Assembly: GCA_036346225.1 (NCBI GenBank)
Contig: JARFIW010000658.1
Span: forward strand, 2,542,001-2,606,000
Direction of reading: 5' to 3'
Length of the DNA: 64,000 nucleotides
Source of the DNA: Platerodrilus igneus
Taxonomy: Eukaryota > Arthropoda > Insecta > Coleoptera > Lycidae
The notes beneath the pieces were generated by a model. It was not told the origin of the DNA and ran no database searches. It saw only the letters and a program-made list of their open reading frames with translations. The translations under genes and the position numbers were made by a program. Shown here piece by piece: positions 34,190 through 44,989 of the stretch. The stretch's first letter is position 1, and every line of letters begins with the position of its first letter.

Positions 34190-35410
34190 CCGTCCCTTGG
34201 TGTCGTAGTGCTGAATTGGCCCGTAACACGATATCTGCGAGTTCTTTAATTTTATTGTAGTTCCTGCGGTTTGGAATTTTTCAGAAAAGGTTTCCAAGTG
34301 AACCAAGTGTTCATTTCGGTTTGGTGAATAACACACAATTCCGTTTGAAGGTCCAATATTTGACCTATCCTTGTATAAAAATATGTCACTGACGTAGCCA
34401 AACTAAACGACAAAACCTTGAACACTTGATTTTTTCTTCAAAACTAAAATCCGTAAATTTCTAGTGTTTCGGATTAATCGGATCTGTCAGTAACTAGCTT
34501 AACAATTGTGCTTAACTATTGACCATTCGCAAAATAATTACTAGTTCAGTTGGATTAGGCGGTATAACTCGGTCTTTGACCACTTTTTAATTTAAGAACG
34601 GAGTGTCTATACATACCATTACTAGCGGACTAAGGTACTCTTTGTTGGCATTCTATCACATCCCATTCCAACTTTTGCTTAAATTGCCTCTAAACATATC
34701 CGGATACCTCCAACCTGTTTTTTGACCACTACTACCGGACTAGGGTACTCTGTTTGTCGGCATTCGGTCACATCCCATTCCAACGTTTCCTTAATCTGCC
34801 TTATAACTTCTTTGCTATACACGCAGTGGATGGGATAAGCCTTCACATAAAAAGCGGTGTAATTCAATTTCATGTACATTTTCCCATCCCAAATGGTACG
34901 GAAAACGTTTATAACTTATTCAACAACGTGTAAAGTCTTTCTTTATCACTTTCTGTAAATGCTTCAGTCTGCAATGCAGCTGCTTTAATTTGCTTCTCTC
35001 GATAAGGAATTATGGAATTTAAACTTTTACAATCTTCTATGATTGGGACGCCTACTTCCCTTACAGCTAGGTCATTTCCAGGGTTTGGTTCTATCCCAAA
35101 TTTCAATGTTCTATTCACAACTCAAAAACCCACTTTAACTGTCTTTCCGGAAAATGAATGATTATTCGGTTTTTCATTCAGGGAATCTATAATGATTCCC
35201 GAATAAAATTTGAGACCACAATACACGCATATGACATTTCAAAGTCCGCAGAAAATAATTTTAGACATAGTTGCTCTCTAACAACACAGTTTTTGTTACC
35301 AATGTCCCCTATTGTGTTCATCGACCTTCTGGGCAAACATAGTACCGATTTGTCTAACTCCTTTAATTTCTCTACTAGTTTTTGTGATATCTTCGGGTGG
35401 AGTATTGGGA
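34190..35410 (-). pseudogene. Ty3/Gypsy protease-RT fragment, second copy
   Basis: Homologous to 21230-22420 in the same orientation: protease C-terminal side (about 35410-35220), linker (35118-34909, KFGIEPNPGNDLAVREVGVP) and RT start (34879-34679, AYPIHCVYSKEVIRQIKETL, SPVVVVKKQVGGIRICLEA), then broken RT to about 34240. Between 34560 and 34740 the block reading CGGACTAAGGTACTC occurs twice, so part of the RT start is tandemly duplicated. Inactive. Confidence 0.75.
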
Positions 35411-35439
35411 ATGTAAATGAACGGTATCTTTGTAGATCA

Positions 35440-36200
35440 CTTCTACCTCTTCCTCACTGTGGCTAGAGGTAGGTATGTATACATGTATTAGTACTGTATT
35501 CACCGGTTTAGATTCTAATCTAACCATGAGCACTCTTTCGTTCTTTTGTATGTAGTTTTATACACAATGTCCTATCCTTTTCTCATAACTATTCGTATAC
35601 CCGAACTTTTTCCTCTGATCCTGTGTGAATTACCCTAAAGTTTCCGCTACAAAAATCCCCCGCGACTGAACTTCGCTGATCCCTACTATGTCCAATGCTA
35701 ACCTATCCATTTCCATTTTCAAGTTCTTTAGCTTACCTACTTGCTTTATACTTCTGACAATTCCCACTCCTACGCATAGAATGTTCGCGATTCTTTTTCT
35801 AAACTTTCCGATCACATCCTCCGTTGTACTCCCCTCCCGGAGATCCGAATGGGGGACTATTTTAACTCCGGAATTGTTTAGCCCAGAGAATGCCAACATC
35901 TTAAGCTACAATTTAGGTGGTAATGTGGTGGTTTCCCGTTGTCTTCCACATTGCAGTAGTGGGACTTAGAATGCCATACCGACCTCTATGGTCTCTGCCA
36001 ATTTAAGTACCGAAAGAAATGTTGCTTTTTTCTGGGGACCTTTCTTAGTCTGGTTCCTTACTAAAGACCCCACTAATTTGGTTGGAACTATAGTTTTGTT
36101 CTCTAGATCATCGGAACGCTCAAGCTATTCCACCCGTTCTATTAATCTAGATCTTCCTCAAGGTGCAGGTCCATTCACAACGAGAAATTCGTCATTTCTT
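35440..36200 (-). pseudogene. RTE-like LINE 5' part, second copy
   Basis: Parallels 27020-27760: leader (36200-35900) and endonuclease N terminus (35899-35630, DVIGKFRKRIANILCVG, KQVGKLKNLKMEMDRLALDI, VGISEVQSRG). Clearly more diverged from its partner than the DNA further right. It is cut at about 35440 by the join to the Gypsy fragment. Confidence 0.7.
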
Positions 36201-37215
36201 GAAAATTACGTTCTGTAGATGCCGTCCTCCTGCCCAAATGCATTCTCGAAATCTGCTGTCGAGATTGCTCATTGATCGCCGCAACATCTCAGATAGGATA
36301 ATGTGAATTTCATCCTGAATTCTCTGTTTTAACTCATACAGAGTTATTGGTCGAGTCGTGTACACTTTACTCTTAAGATAACCCCATAAGAAAATATCAC
36401 AAACTAACAAATCTGGCCATCGAGGGGCCAGAAACGTTACCGAATTTTGAGATCCACGGTTACCGAAAAATTCCCGCACAGCTTACATTAATTGCCGTGT
36501 AGTGTGTGATGCTACTCCATCCTGTTGAAATCAGGCTTCTTGAACGTGTGGAAAATTTCTCAATTCAGGCGTAACAAAAGATTGTAAAATCTCTACGAAA
36601 CGATCCGCATTAACAGTTATTGCGATCCCCTGTTCATTTTCCAAAATTTAAATTCGATGATTCCATATAATGAAACAGCACACCATACTGTCACCCTACT
36701 ATTGTATAGAGAGCGCTGTTGAACTTCATTAGGATTTGTGTCTGTTCAGTAACGATACTTCTGCTTATTTATGTACCCTGTGAGATAAAAATTGTCTTCA
36801 TCTGACATCCACAGTTTGCTTAGAAATTCATCGTCATCGTTTATGTTTGTTATTATTTGTTGACAGAAATTCAAATCTAAATGAAGAATTCTGCGACCCC
36901 TCTCCCGGGACATTTCAATCGCAGTTGTTTGCTTACGAATTGAACGCCGTGGGCTCCGTAAGACAGACGCGCGTACAACATCAATGTTCTGTGGAGTACG
37001 AGTACTTCTTTGTCGGCCTGTTGGTTTCTTCTTTAGGACTGATCCAGTCACTTCAAATTATGAATCCAAATTTTTATCGCGTGTTTTGTTGAGAAGGCAC
37101 CATGACGTCCATGACGTCCATGACGTCAGAACTCCCTCTGCACAGCTTCCAAACTATCACTGTTTTTATAAAATATTGTTATGGCTAACGCACTCTGTTC
37201 TCCGTTCCACAGATG
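36192..37215 (-). pseudogene. Mariner-like transposase, longer copy
   Basis: Minus strand: helix-turn-helix part (about 37215-37120, WNGEQSALAITIFYKNSDSL), a 9-bp triplicated linker (RHGRHGRHG), HAIKIWIHNLK, TGSVLKKKPTGRQRSTRTPQ. It continues with VVRASVLRSPRRSIRKQ, a DDE-region part (NDDDEFLSKLWMSDEDNFYL, NKQKYRY) and, after broken frames, the C-terminal part (36479-36192, WPDLLVCDIFLWGYLKSKVY, SRFRECIWAGGRHLQNVIFK). The DE pair in MSDED lies where a catalytic Asp is expected in this superfamily. Stops precede KKKPTGRQ and interrupt the middle, so it is inactive. Confidence 0.8.
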
Positions 37216-37330
37216 CATGGGTACTAAAATGGCATACTGTTTACTTGCTCAAGGTCACTATCCAGCAGTACTGCCACCTGCTCATGGCTGTTACTACGCA
37301 TTTTACAAATTTCCGTTAGTCTGTGTCACC

Positions 37331-38314
37331 CGCTACATACTGCATAGCTAATATTCAAACGGTATCAAAAAATTAAAATTATTTAATTCTTTAAATTTCT
37401 GTACACAGCACTACCGGTTTATATAAACTAGAGATCACATAATTGGAAAAACTCAGATTTTGACAACGGGTTGTTAACTATCGATTCTCTTGAATGGTGA
37501 AACTTTTTATTTCCAGTTCAAAATATTACGGTTTAATTCATTTTATTATATTAAACTGCGAGTTTAACGACACTATATTCAGCGTTAATTCTTTACTAAA
37601 ACAAATTGAAAAATATATATTTTTTGCTAAAACACATAATCAGTGAAAAAACATACGATTTGGATTTACTTGCCATAAAAGTACAACTCCATTTTACGAA
37701 GTTTTACATTTCAGAAGAGATGAGCAAATTCAGTGTGGAACAAATGATTAGATGTGCAGTGGTATTTGATTTGTTATTTCGGTAGAATCATCGTGCAAAG
37801 CAATAAGCGCTAATCTGCATAGTCTTTGCCTCGTCCATACTTTCTGTTTTGTCTGCACAGTCGTGTTACGCTGAATTTATCGTGAACATCTGCAGACGCA
37901 TTATAAAAACTTGAAAGAAGAAAATAAATTATACTTCATGTACTTCACCTAAGTGAACGTTTTTTAAAAGCGTTGGTATTACGAAAATTATGACGCGTTA
38001 TTGGCGGGGATCAGCAATGCACTTGAACAGATTTAATCCTTATACCGAAGCTACTAGTTTGAGTGTAAATTCAGTAAATCCTCGACGCCAATCCAACTTC
38101 GCTTTATTTCTAAAGTTTACTCAGTTTGTAATCAGATTATCATAATCAAATTGCTATAATCTCTATTGTTTTATTTGACGCTCTAACGGAGTCGATCGAA
38201 AAGTGTTATTCGTTCACTATTAATTAAATTACTGTATAAAAGTGTGAGGAATTTCATCGCTTGAACTACAACAATTCAACAACAGCAAACAGAACAACCA
38301 AATTTTCAATTAGT
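37331..38314. other. About 1 kb of unknown DNA between mariner-like gene and Polinton, copy 2
   Basis: Near-identical partner of 28340-29330. Homopolymers are shorter in places (37616-37645, 37826). No gene recognised. Confidence 0.5.
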
Positions 38315-38530
38315 AGAGGATGGTGTACGTTCTGGTGCAGCGCCTCCTCACAGCGCCGCCGATCTTAACCTAGGTAAGAGTTTTCTTCGACTAACCACTT
38401 TAGCCTGATCTATAAGTTCCCGGGCAATCTAACCCTGTTTGAATTGTATAAATCAAACCACCCTTCGAAAGTTTTCTGCGGGATAATTTTAAGAAACCTA
38501 ATAAAACGCATAGACTAAGTTTAGAAATTT
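38315..38530 (+). repeat. Polinton left terminal inverted repeat, copy 2
   Basis: Same as 29331-29546 with one or two substitutions. Includes the open frame EDGVRSGAAPPHSAADLNL ending at the splice-donor-like CTAG|GTAAGAG (donor at about 38373). Confidence 0.85.
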
Positions 38531-38774
38531 ATTAACTGTCATATTTACAACTGATGCGTGTTGTTAGTCAACTAATATTTTGCAGATTACAAAGACAGCA
38601 AAATACTAGCAGTCCAGTGAACACCACGGGGAGGTCACACGCGCACTTCGTTCACCAGGATAGAAGAGGTTGGATTCGGAAGACGGGTAGGTAGGGGAAA
38701 GAGCTTAAAAATTATAAAATCTTAAAACTACTATATACATAAACTCAACCTATATCAACTTAAAACTATGTGAA

Positions 38775-39993
38775 ATAGAAATCGTCTATTTTACGATGTC
38801 ACCTGGCATACGTATTAACAGTTCCGGGGATGATAAAGCGTTTATCATCATCCCCGGAGAAGCTAATCTTGTTTATTAACTTGATATACAGTTCGTGTTT
38901 GCTGCTTCTATGCTCGTCATTGTATGCCTGAGAGCATCTATATTATTCTGTACAATATCTTTAAAACTATTTTCATCAATATCATTTACAACACTACGAC
39001 TAACGCCTTTAATTTTTCTAATAATGTCTTTTTCTGTGATCATACAGTAGGATTTGGCTCTAGTACCCACAAACTCTAGAACCAAATCCCCATTACATTC
39101 ATCCTTAAACTTACCCACCACCTTCTTATTTACTAAGGGATTATCTGTAGAATAGTTACTGGTTTCGAAGAAGTCTAACTTATTACTAATATCGCCATAA
39201 AAGTCTACGGTTTCACACTATAAACTAAAGAATCAGTATCTGTATAAAGAAGACGAATTTGATCGTCATACATAGACCGCATCACATTATAGTGGAAGTC
39301 ATACATTAGTATCTTTGAGAGGTCTAGTATCGAGAATCCTGCATAAATGGGTTTATCATAAGTCACTTTCACCCGGTCCATTTGTATGATAACCACATTC
39401 TCACTAACCAATGTAAAGCTATGAAAGTTTGGGCGGGCGATCAAACTACTCCCGCACAAATAATTTCCTTCCGGCTCCCAGCGACTTACAATTTTCACAT
39501 TCACGCGATTGTCCACATTCTCCATGGTTTTCCCGAGAATCGCGTTGTTCATCAATTTAAAGAAGTCTTTTTCAAACGCACTCTTCGCCCGTGTCCTCAA
39601 CCTCGTGTTGAGTTCGATGTACGGTTTCAACCATGAAGACTGCTTAAATTCCGTAACTCGGTGTATCGCCGTGAGCCGGAGTCCATTTTTTAAACACTGC
39701 TGGAGGTTCCTGTAGTGGGTCACATAATTCTTCTTGTCTTCCAACGTGGCGAGTAGTGTTTTTATAGAGAAGAGTTTTAGTTTCCGGGCAGAAAGGCAAA
39801 TCGTTGTGAGGACCGCGCAATTCTTCGGGCTACTCGAAGTCTACTTCCAAAATGTAACCCATATCATAGGTGTCGGGGATATTCATAATTTTCTGTCTGA
39901 TTTGCTCGATTTGATTTTTACGCAACCACCTAAACCGGCAAATGGGTAAATACTGGCTCATAGCCCAACCATATAAATTATTGATAAGATAAA
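38775..39993 (-). pseudogene. Polinton type-B DNA polymerase, C-terminal half, copy 2
   Basis: Same blocks and the same two frameshifts as 29790-31008, including YTDTDSLVY at 39246-39220 and INNLYGWAMSQYLP near the junction at about 39993. It differs by a one-base T insertion near 39760 and by some substitutions at the C-terminal end, where it keeps FIIPGTVNTYA. Shared lesions show common descent from one dead copy. Confidence 0.9.
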
Positions 39994-40495
39994 ACATTAT
40001 TCTACGTATTCCGCAATCAAAGCTGGTATGGTTGAACGGCTGATCAGAACAATCAAAAGCAAGTAGTACAGAAGACTTTACTTGCAAGGCATTCATAAAT
40101 GGTTGAATATTTTGCATAAGGTTATGGAAGAATACAATAATACACCACACCGGACTATTAACATGACGCCTATGGAAGCAGAAGAACACCCGGAAAAATT
40201 AAAACTTTATACCGCTGACAGTGCTGCTATAAGTCACAAGAAGTTGTATAGGGTTGGTCAAATTGTACGTATATCAAAATATAAAGCAGTATTCGACCGC
40301 GGATTTCATCCAAACTGGAGTACAGAACTATTCAAAATTGTTAAAGTACAACAAACGAGGCCGATAACCTATCTGCTACAAGATTTGGAAAGTCAACCAA
40401 TCCCAGGTGCTTTTTACGGCGATGAGATTCAGTCCACAGCGGCACCCGACACGTACCTAGTGGAAACGTAAGCACGGACGTGAACTATTAGTGTT
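39990..40495 (+). pseudogene. Polinton integrase C-terminal part, copy 2
   Basis: As 31005-31528 (EEYNNTPHRTINMTPMEA, KLYRVGQIVRISKYKAVFDR), but about 15 bases around 40468 are missing, which removes EKVLRK and changes the end. The early stop after IKSK is shared. Confidence 0.9.
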
Positions 40496-40499
40496 GTAG

Positions 40500-41800
40500 T
40501 TGGGGGATGGCAAAAGTTGGATTAAGAAAACAGACTTGCTTTAGTATCAACCGACTAAAGTTCTAGATAACTACCTAGTTGAAAAAATCATAGAAAGAGT
40601 CGGTGGGTGGGGGTAAAACCCCTAGCGGGATAGATAAGAGAGATTTGCTTTGAAGCCCATTTCCATTTATGATTTGAAGCAGGAAACGTGTTTCATAACT
40701 AAAAACACAAAACTAGTGACTTCTATTACAAGGAGATCGCCATTTTTGATATAGTGAATAATGTAGTATAGCATGAGATACTGAACATGACGGTTGAATA
40801 AAACACCCTAAGCGATGATTTCAAAAGCAAGTTTAGTGGTTAAAGAAAAATCCATGGACTCTGCTGGGACGAGTAGTCTACGAGTGGGTATACAAATGTG
40901 GGTGATTTGCTGAAAGAAATCATACCTCCTGTGGTCACTGTCTATGTTAAATGAGAACAAAAGAAGCAGCTACTATCGAAATATTTATCAAATAACATTT
41001 TAAATATGGAAAATGTATTATCGGCGCCTAGACTCAAAGAATTAAAAAGATTTGGCGATAGGTGCAACCACTGTTTAAACCACTGTTTGAATAATTTAAA
41101 TTGTTTTAAGGAAAATGTTATATTGTTGCAGTCCTTTGTTGATGTTTAAATGTATTAAATTTTTAATAAAATATTTGTGGGAATTATTTTTATTATCTTA
41201 GCTAAAATACTATCTAAAATTTGAAAACGTAATATAATGTATATGTAAAACAGTGCATACTTTGAAAAAATTAATAGCGACTAATAAATTACTTAATGTA
41301 TAATCTAAACGAATCTTAGATGTTTTTAAAATACAATCAGAAACGATAGTAAAATACAATAATTGGTGTTTGCAAATAAATTCAGTTTTGTGTTAATAAA
41401 AAAATGCAGACTTATCTTAAATCTTCAAAAAGTTTTAACGAAAATCACTGCACAAATACGAAACGATTGTTTAAATTTCAGCGAAACTTTACACAAAGCA
41501 CACGGGATACCTAATACAATTAGAATTTGGAAATTAGACCTGGTTATATACACTTGACATAATTATCCGTTAAATGATCTTAATATCTATTATGACTAGT
41601 CAAAGTACAGTACTTTCCAGCACCTTGAGTAAATAATAACTCCCAAGCAATTATGCGTCGATTTCTAATGTACGGCATTGAAACATATATCTTGTATACC
41701 TTAAAAGCACTTAGCCCATAATATAATTAATAGAAAGTTCATTGAAAAGAAATTATACACCGCTTTCACATGTAATTCGGGCGATGATGACGTTAAACTT
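40500..41800. other. Polinton interior between integrase and right-end repeats, copy 2
   Basis: Counterpart of 31530-32830, including a stop inside the small Cys-rich frame. No gene supported. Confidence 0.4.
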
Positions 41801-43146
41801 AACCTTCCCATTTATATATTAAAAACACATTGCATTGGAATGTTTTACATTATTGTAAAAACAGAACGTTACTGTTTGAAAATATATTTAAATATCAAAC
41901 ATTTATGAGTTATAAAGGGCTAGACAGTTTTTTTGAAAATGCAAACACTTATGGCTTATAAAGGACTAGACTGTTTTTTTTAAATGTTTTTTAAATATCA
42001 AACACTTATGGCTTATAAAGGGTTTATTTCTAAAATTACAGCGGTTTTAAATTTTCGAGAAATGGTTGGTTAAAGCATATGTCTTGGGTAGCAAGAAAAC
42101 GTTTTAAAAATGGAGTTAAATATAGATCAGCAAAAATTTAAAGGTTTAGGTCTTTAAAAGATGTAACTATGTAAGAGGCGGCCCTATTTAAAATTTATTT
42201 ACAGATTTGGACTCCCTAGAAGAATCTAATTTATATTGATACCAAACAAGGCACATTTATCTTAAAAGAAACAAAAAAATAATCTTTTATATGTTCGTTA
42301 GAGGTTATGTGTATAAACAGTTAGGGGTTGCCCCGATATTAAATCTGTTTGCATATTCAGATTCCGCGTAAAATTCTAGATTAATTTGATGTATCGCATG
42401 GCTAAAAATTTATAAGGACGGTTAGAAATCGTTATCGGTAAAAATTCTTAAAATGAGCGTATCTCCCTGGGAGATTATGCAATCTCAAAAATTCTTAGAA
42501 ATTCTGATAGCTGAGAAAAATATAATATTAATTGATACCAAACAAGATATATTATCTCGAAAGATGAAATGGGTAGTCGAAAAAACTATTTGGTTAAGAA
42601 TGTTACTGGTAAAAATTCTTAAAATGAGGGTAGCTCCCTGGGGGATGATGCAATTTAAAAAAAGTCCTAGAAATTCAGGTAGCTGAGAAGAATCTAATAT
42701 TAATTGATACCAAACAAGGTACATTTATCTTAAAAGAAACAAAAAAATAATCGTTTATATGTTCGCTAGAAGGTGTGTAAAACGCTAGGAGGTGGTCCGA
42801 TTTACACCTGTTTGCAGATTTGGATTCTGCGTAAAATTTTAGATTAATTTGATGTATCGTATGGCTAAAAAATTTATAAGGACGATCAGAAATCGTTGTC
42901 GGTAAAAAATCTTAAAATGAGGGTAGCTCCCTGGGGAGGTTGATGCAATATAAAAAATTCCTAGAAATTCAGGTAGCTGAAAAAAGTCTAATATTAATTG
43001 ATACGAAACAAAATATATTTATTTCGAAAGATGAGCTAGGAAGGCGGGAGGAAACGAGTGAGGAAATTTCTAAACTTAGTCTATGCGTTTCATTAGGTTT
43101 CTTTAAATTAACCCGCAGAAAACTTTCAAAGGGTGGTTTGATTTAA
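41800..43146 (+). repeat. Polinton right-end repeat block, copy 2
   Basis: Counterpart of 32830-34133, with one extra copy of the short AAATATCAAACACTTATG unit (about 54 bp, 41940-41995). Repeat-peptide frames are at 42453-42686 (frame broken in the second unit) and 42940-43146. Confidence 0.65.
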
Positions 43147-43289
43147 ACAATTCAAACAGGGTTAGATTGCCCGGGGAAATTCTAGATCAGGCTAAAGTGG
43201 TTAGTCGAAGAAAACTCTTACCTAGGTTAGATCGATGGCGCGGTAAGGCGCTGTGAGGAGGCACTGCACCAGAACGTACACCATCCTCT
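43064..43289 (-). repeat. Polinton right terminal inverted repeat, copy 2, full length
   Basis: Inverse of 38315-38530. On the minus strand its outer half reads EDGVRSGAVPPHSALPRHRS and ends CTAG|GTAAGAG, like the left repeat but with three extra codons. Confidence 0.85.
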
Positions 43290-44266
43290 TCTTCAATATC
43301 AGGTTGTATTCTAAAATCAATTACAAAGGCGATTGCAAAATTTATATATTGTGCTTTGGTGGATTTCTACAAAAAATTTTCATTACCTAGAAAATTATTG
43401 AACCAGGCAAGGCTAGTAAAGATCAAGGATTCTAACGAATCATTTACGAGTATAACGGAATCTCTCAACCAGCACCTGGTTGGTTTCTTAGAGAATCTAT
43501 TATAGAGGTGTGGCAATCGCGATTGATTCGATCTTTTGAAATCGATTCCTACAAAGTATTGATTGATTGGATCAGTGCATACAAGACGATTCTATCACTT
43601 AGTATTTCAATCCCAAAAATGCAGGCGAACGTGAATACTTTTAGGAGCAATACTGGATACTGATTGATGTGAATGATTGCGAATAAGTGTTGTTAAAACT
43701 ACATAGACCAGACAAATTGCGAACGATACGATCAACGGGAACTGCATTTTGTATCGTTGCCCTATATTTAGAAATCGTTACATCTATATGGTTTAGATAA
43801 TAAATTAATTTACGGTTATTAACTAGATATCGTCAGCATAATCTGCAAAAGCCGTAAGTCCACATTTTGTTAAAATGGTAGTTTTGATGTCATTGGTTGG
43901 CAAACTAGTCCTTACATAAGTAAAAGTAACTACTGCAACTCCAAATAAATCAAGCCGCGTAAAATTAACAGTTTTATTTACCCCGTAAGTCATAACCTAT
44001 TTCAAATGTATGCGCAAAACTAGTATGCCCAGTATGCCCTTTGTGATTGTATCATGCAAGACGTGCATTGTCTGATAACGTGATTTTTATTGCGATAAAA
44101 ACCACTGCTTTGAATTCATTTATGCTAACAAAACAGCAGGTGTAGTGTACTTTATATAATTAAGTAGTAAATTTCTAAGTTATCTGTCTCAATTTAACAT
44201 TTTCATTAAACCATGGACTTGCGTGTTTTTCTTAAAACAACAGACTAGCTAGTCAGGTGCTAGTAT
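43290..44266. other. Unclassified spacer right of Polinton copy 2
   Basis: No gene recognised. At about 43312 on the minus strand a pyrimidine-rich stretch ends in TTTTAG, a possible splice acceptor in front of the frame that enters the Polinton repeat. Confidence 0.4.
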
Positions 44267-44293
44267 TGCTACATGCCATTTTGGCATGTAGCA
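44267..44293. repeat. Perfect hairpin, 12-bp arms and 3-base loop
   Basis: TGCTACATGCCA and TGGCATGTAGCA around TTT. It lies in AT-rich DNA about 100 bases in front of a GC-rich promoter-like stretch. It may mark a transposon end; no partner was found. Confidence 0.8.
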
Positions 44294-44364
44294 TGTCCTA
44301 GTTCTAGTTATAATTTATAAGGTAATTCCCGCGTATTTTTTAAATTAAAAATGCCAATTTCCGT

Positions 44365-44650
44365 CGTTTCCGAGTCGCGCCTGCGCAGAGTGAATGGCGG
44401 AGTGCGCGCGTGGTGATAGAAGACGCCATTAAGTTACGAGCTCTCAAACAAGCAACATCTATCTGTGCCGTGTGTTTTTTCTTTTGTAGGCATGTAGATT
44501 CCTTCTATCTTTACCTTCTTGTGTACCTGTTACCTGGTGATCCTTCATCCTCTACGAGTGCAGTAAAACGAAAGACGGAAGAAAATCTGAATCAACAAGG
44601 CGTCAATTAAACCCATCCTGCAAAAAACATCGTGGGACCCTGAGAATGTA
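44365..44650 (+). promoter_or_regulatory. GC-rich promoter-like stretch and possible first exon with splice donor
   Basis: 44370-44412 is CpG-rich with GCGCCTGCGCAGAG, close to the NRF-1 type palindrome, in an otherwise AT-rich region. Downstream frames give SSTSAVKRKTEE and, in another frame, GRRKSESTRRQLNPSCKKHR. These end at a donor-like GAAT|GTAAGTAG at 44648. It probably is the 5' end of the transposase-like gene that follows. Confidence 0.4.
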
Positions 44651-44989
44651 AGTAGTTTATTTTGATTTAAATTGTGCTTGCAAATTGACTTAAAAAGCGG
44701 TTGCATCACTTCTAAAACGTGTGCCGTATAAGTTACAATTGGCGGGAATTATATCGCGAGTATAACAATTGCGCAGTATAACGGATGCCCGACTGTAACA
44801 GTATGAGGAGATACGGTTTTTTCTGTCTATTATGAATGATTACTTTTTGTAGCCTATCCAAATTTCAGATTATTTGATTGTTTAGGATCATGATACATAA
44901 TACATAATTTAATAGTGTCTGTAGAATGGAATTAGTCGTATTTAGTTTATAACACTACAATTATATTTGTTTAAAATAAAAATTGAACC

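Larger units (their letters stand above)
38315..43289. mobile_element. Polinton/Maverick deletion derivative, copy 2, both terminal repeats present
   Basis: The left terminal inverted repeat 38315-38530 and right 43064-43289 match over about 216-226 bp, with a 9-bp difference. The outermost shared base pairs are AGAGG. Contents match copy 1: polymerase (minus), junction, integrase (plus), repeat block. Length is 4.97 kb against 15-20 kb in intact elements. The six bases outside each end (ATTAGT and TCTTCA) do not match, so I see no target-site duplication. Confidence 0.85.

Noticed and set aside
38309..43295. Target-site duplication of the Polinton copy
   Set aside because: The six bases outside the shared repeat ends do not match, so either the true ends lie elsewhere or the flanks were rearranged.
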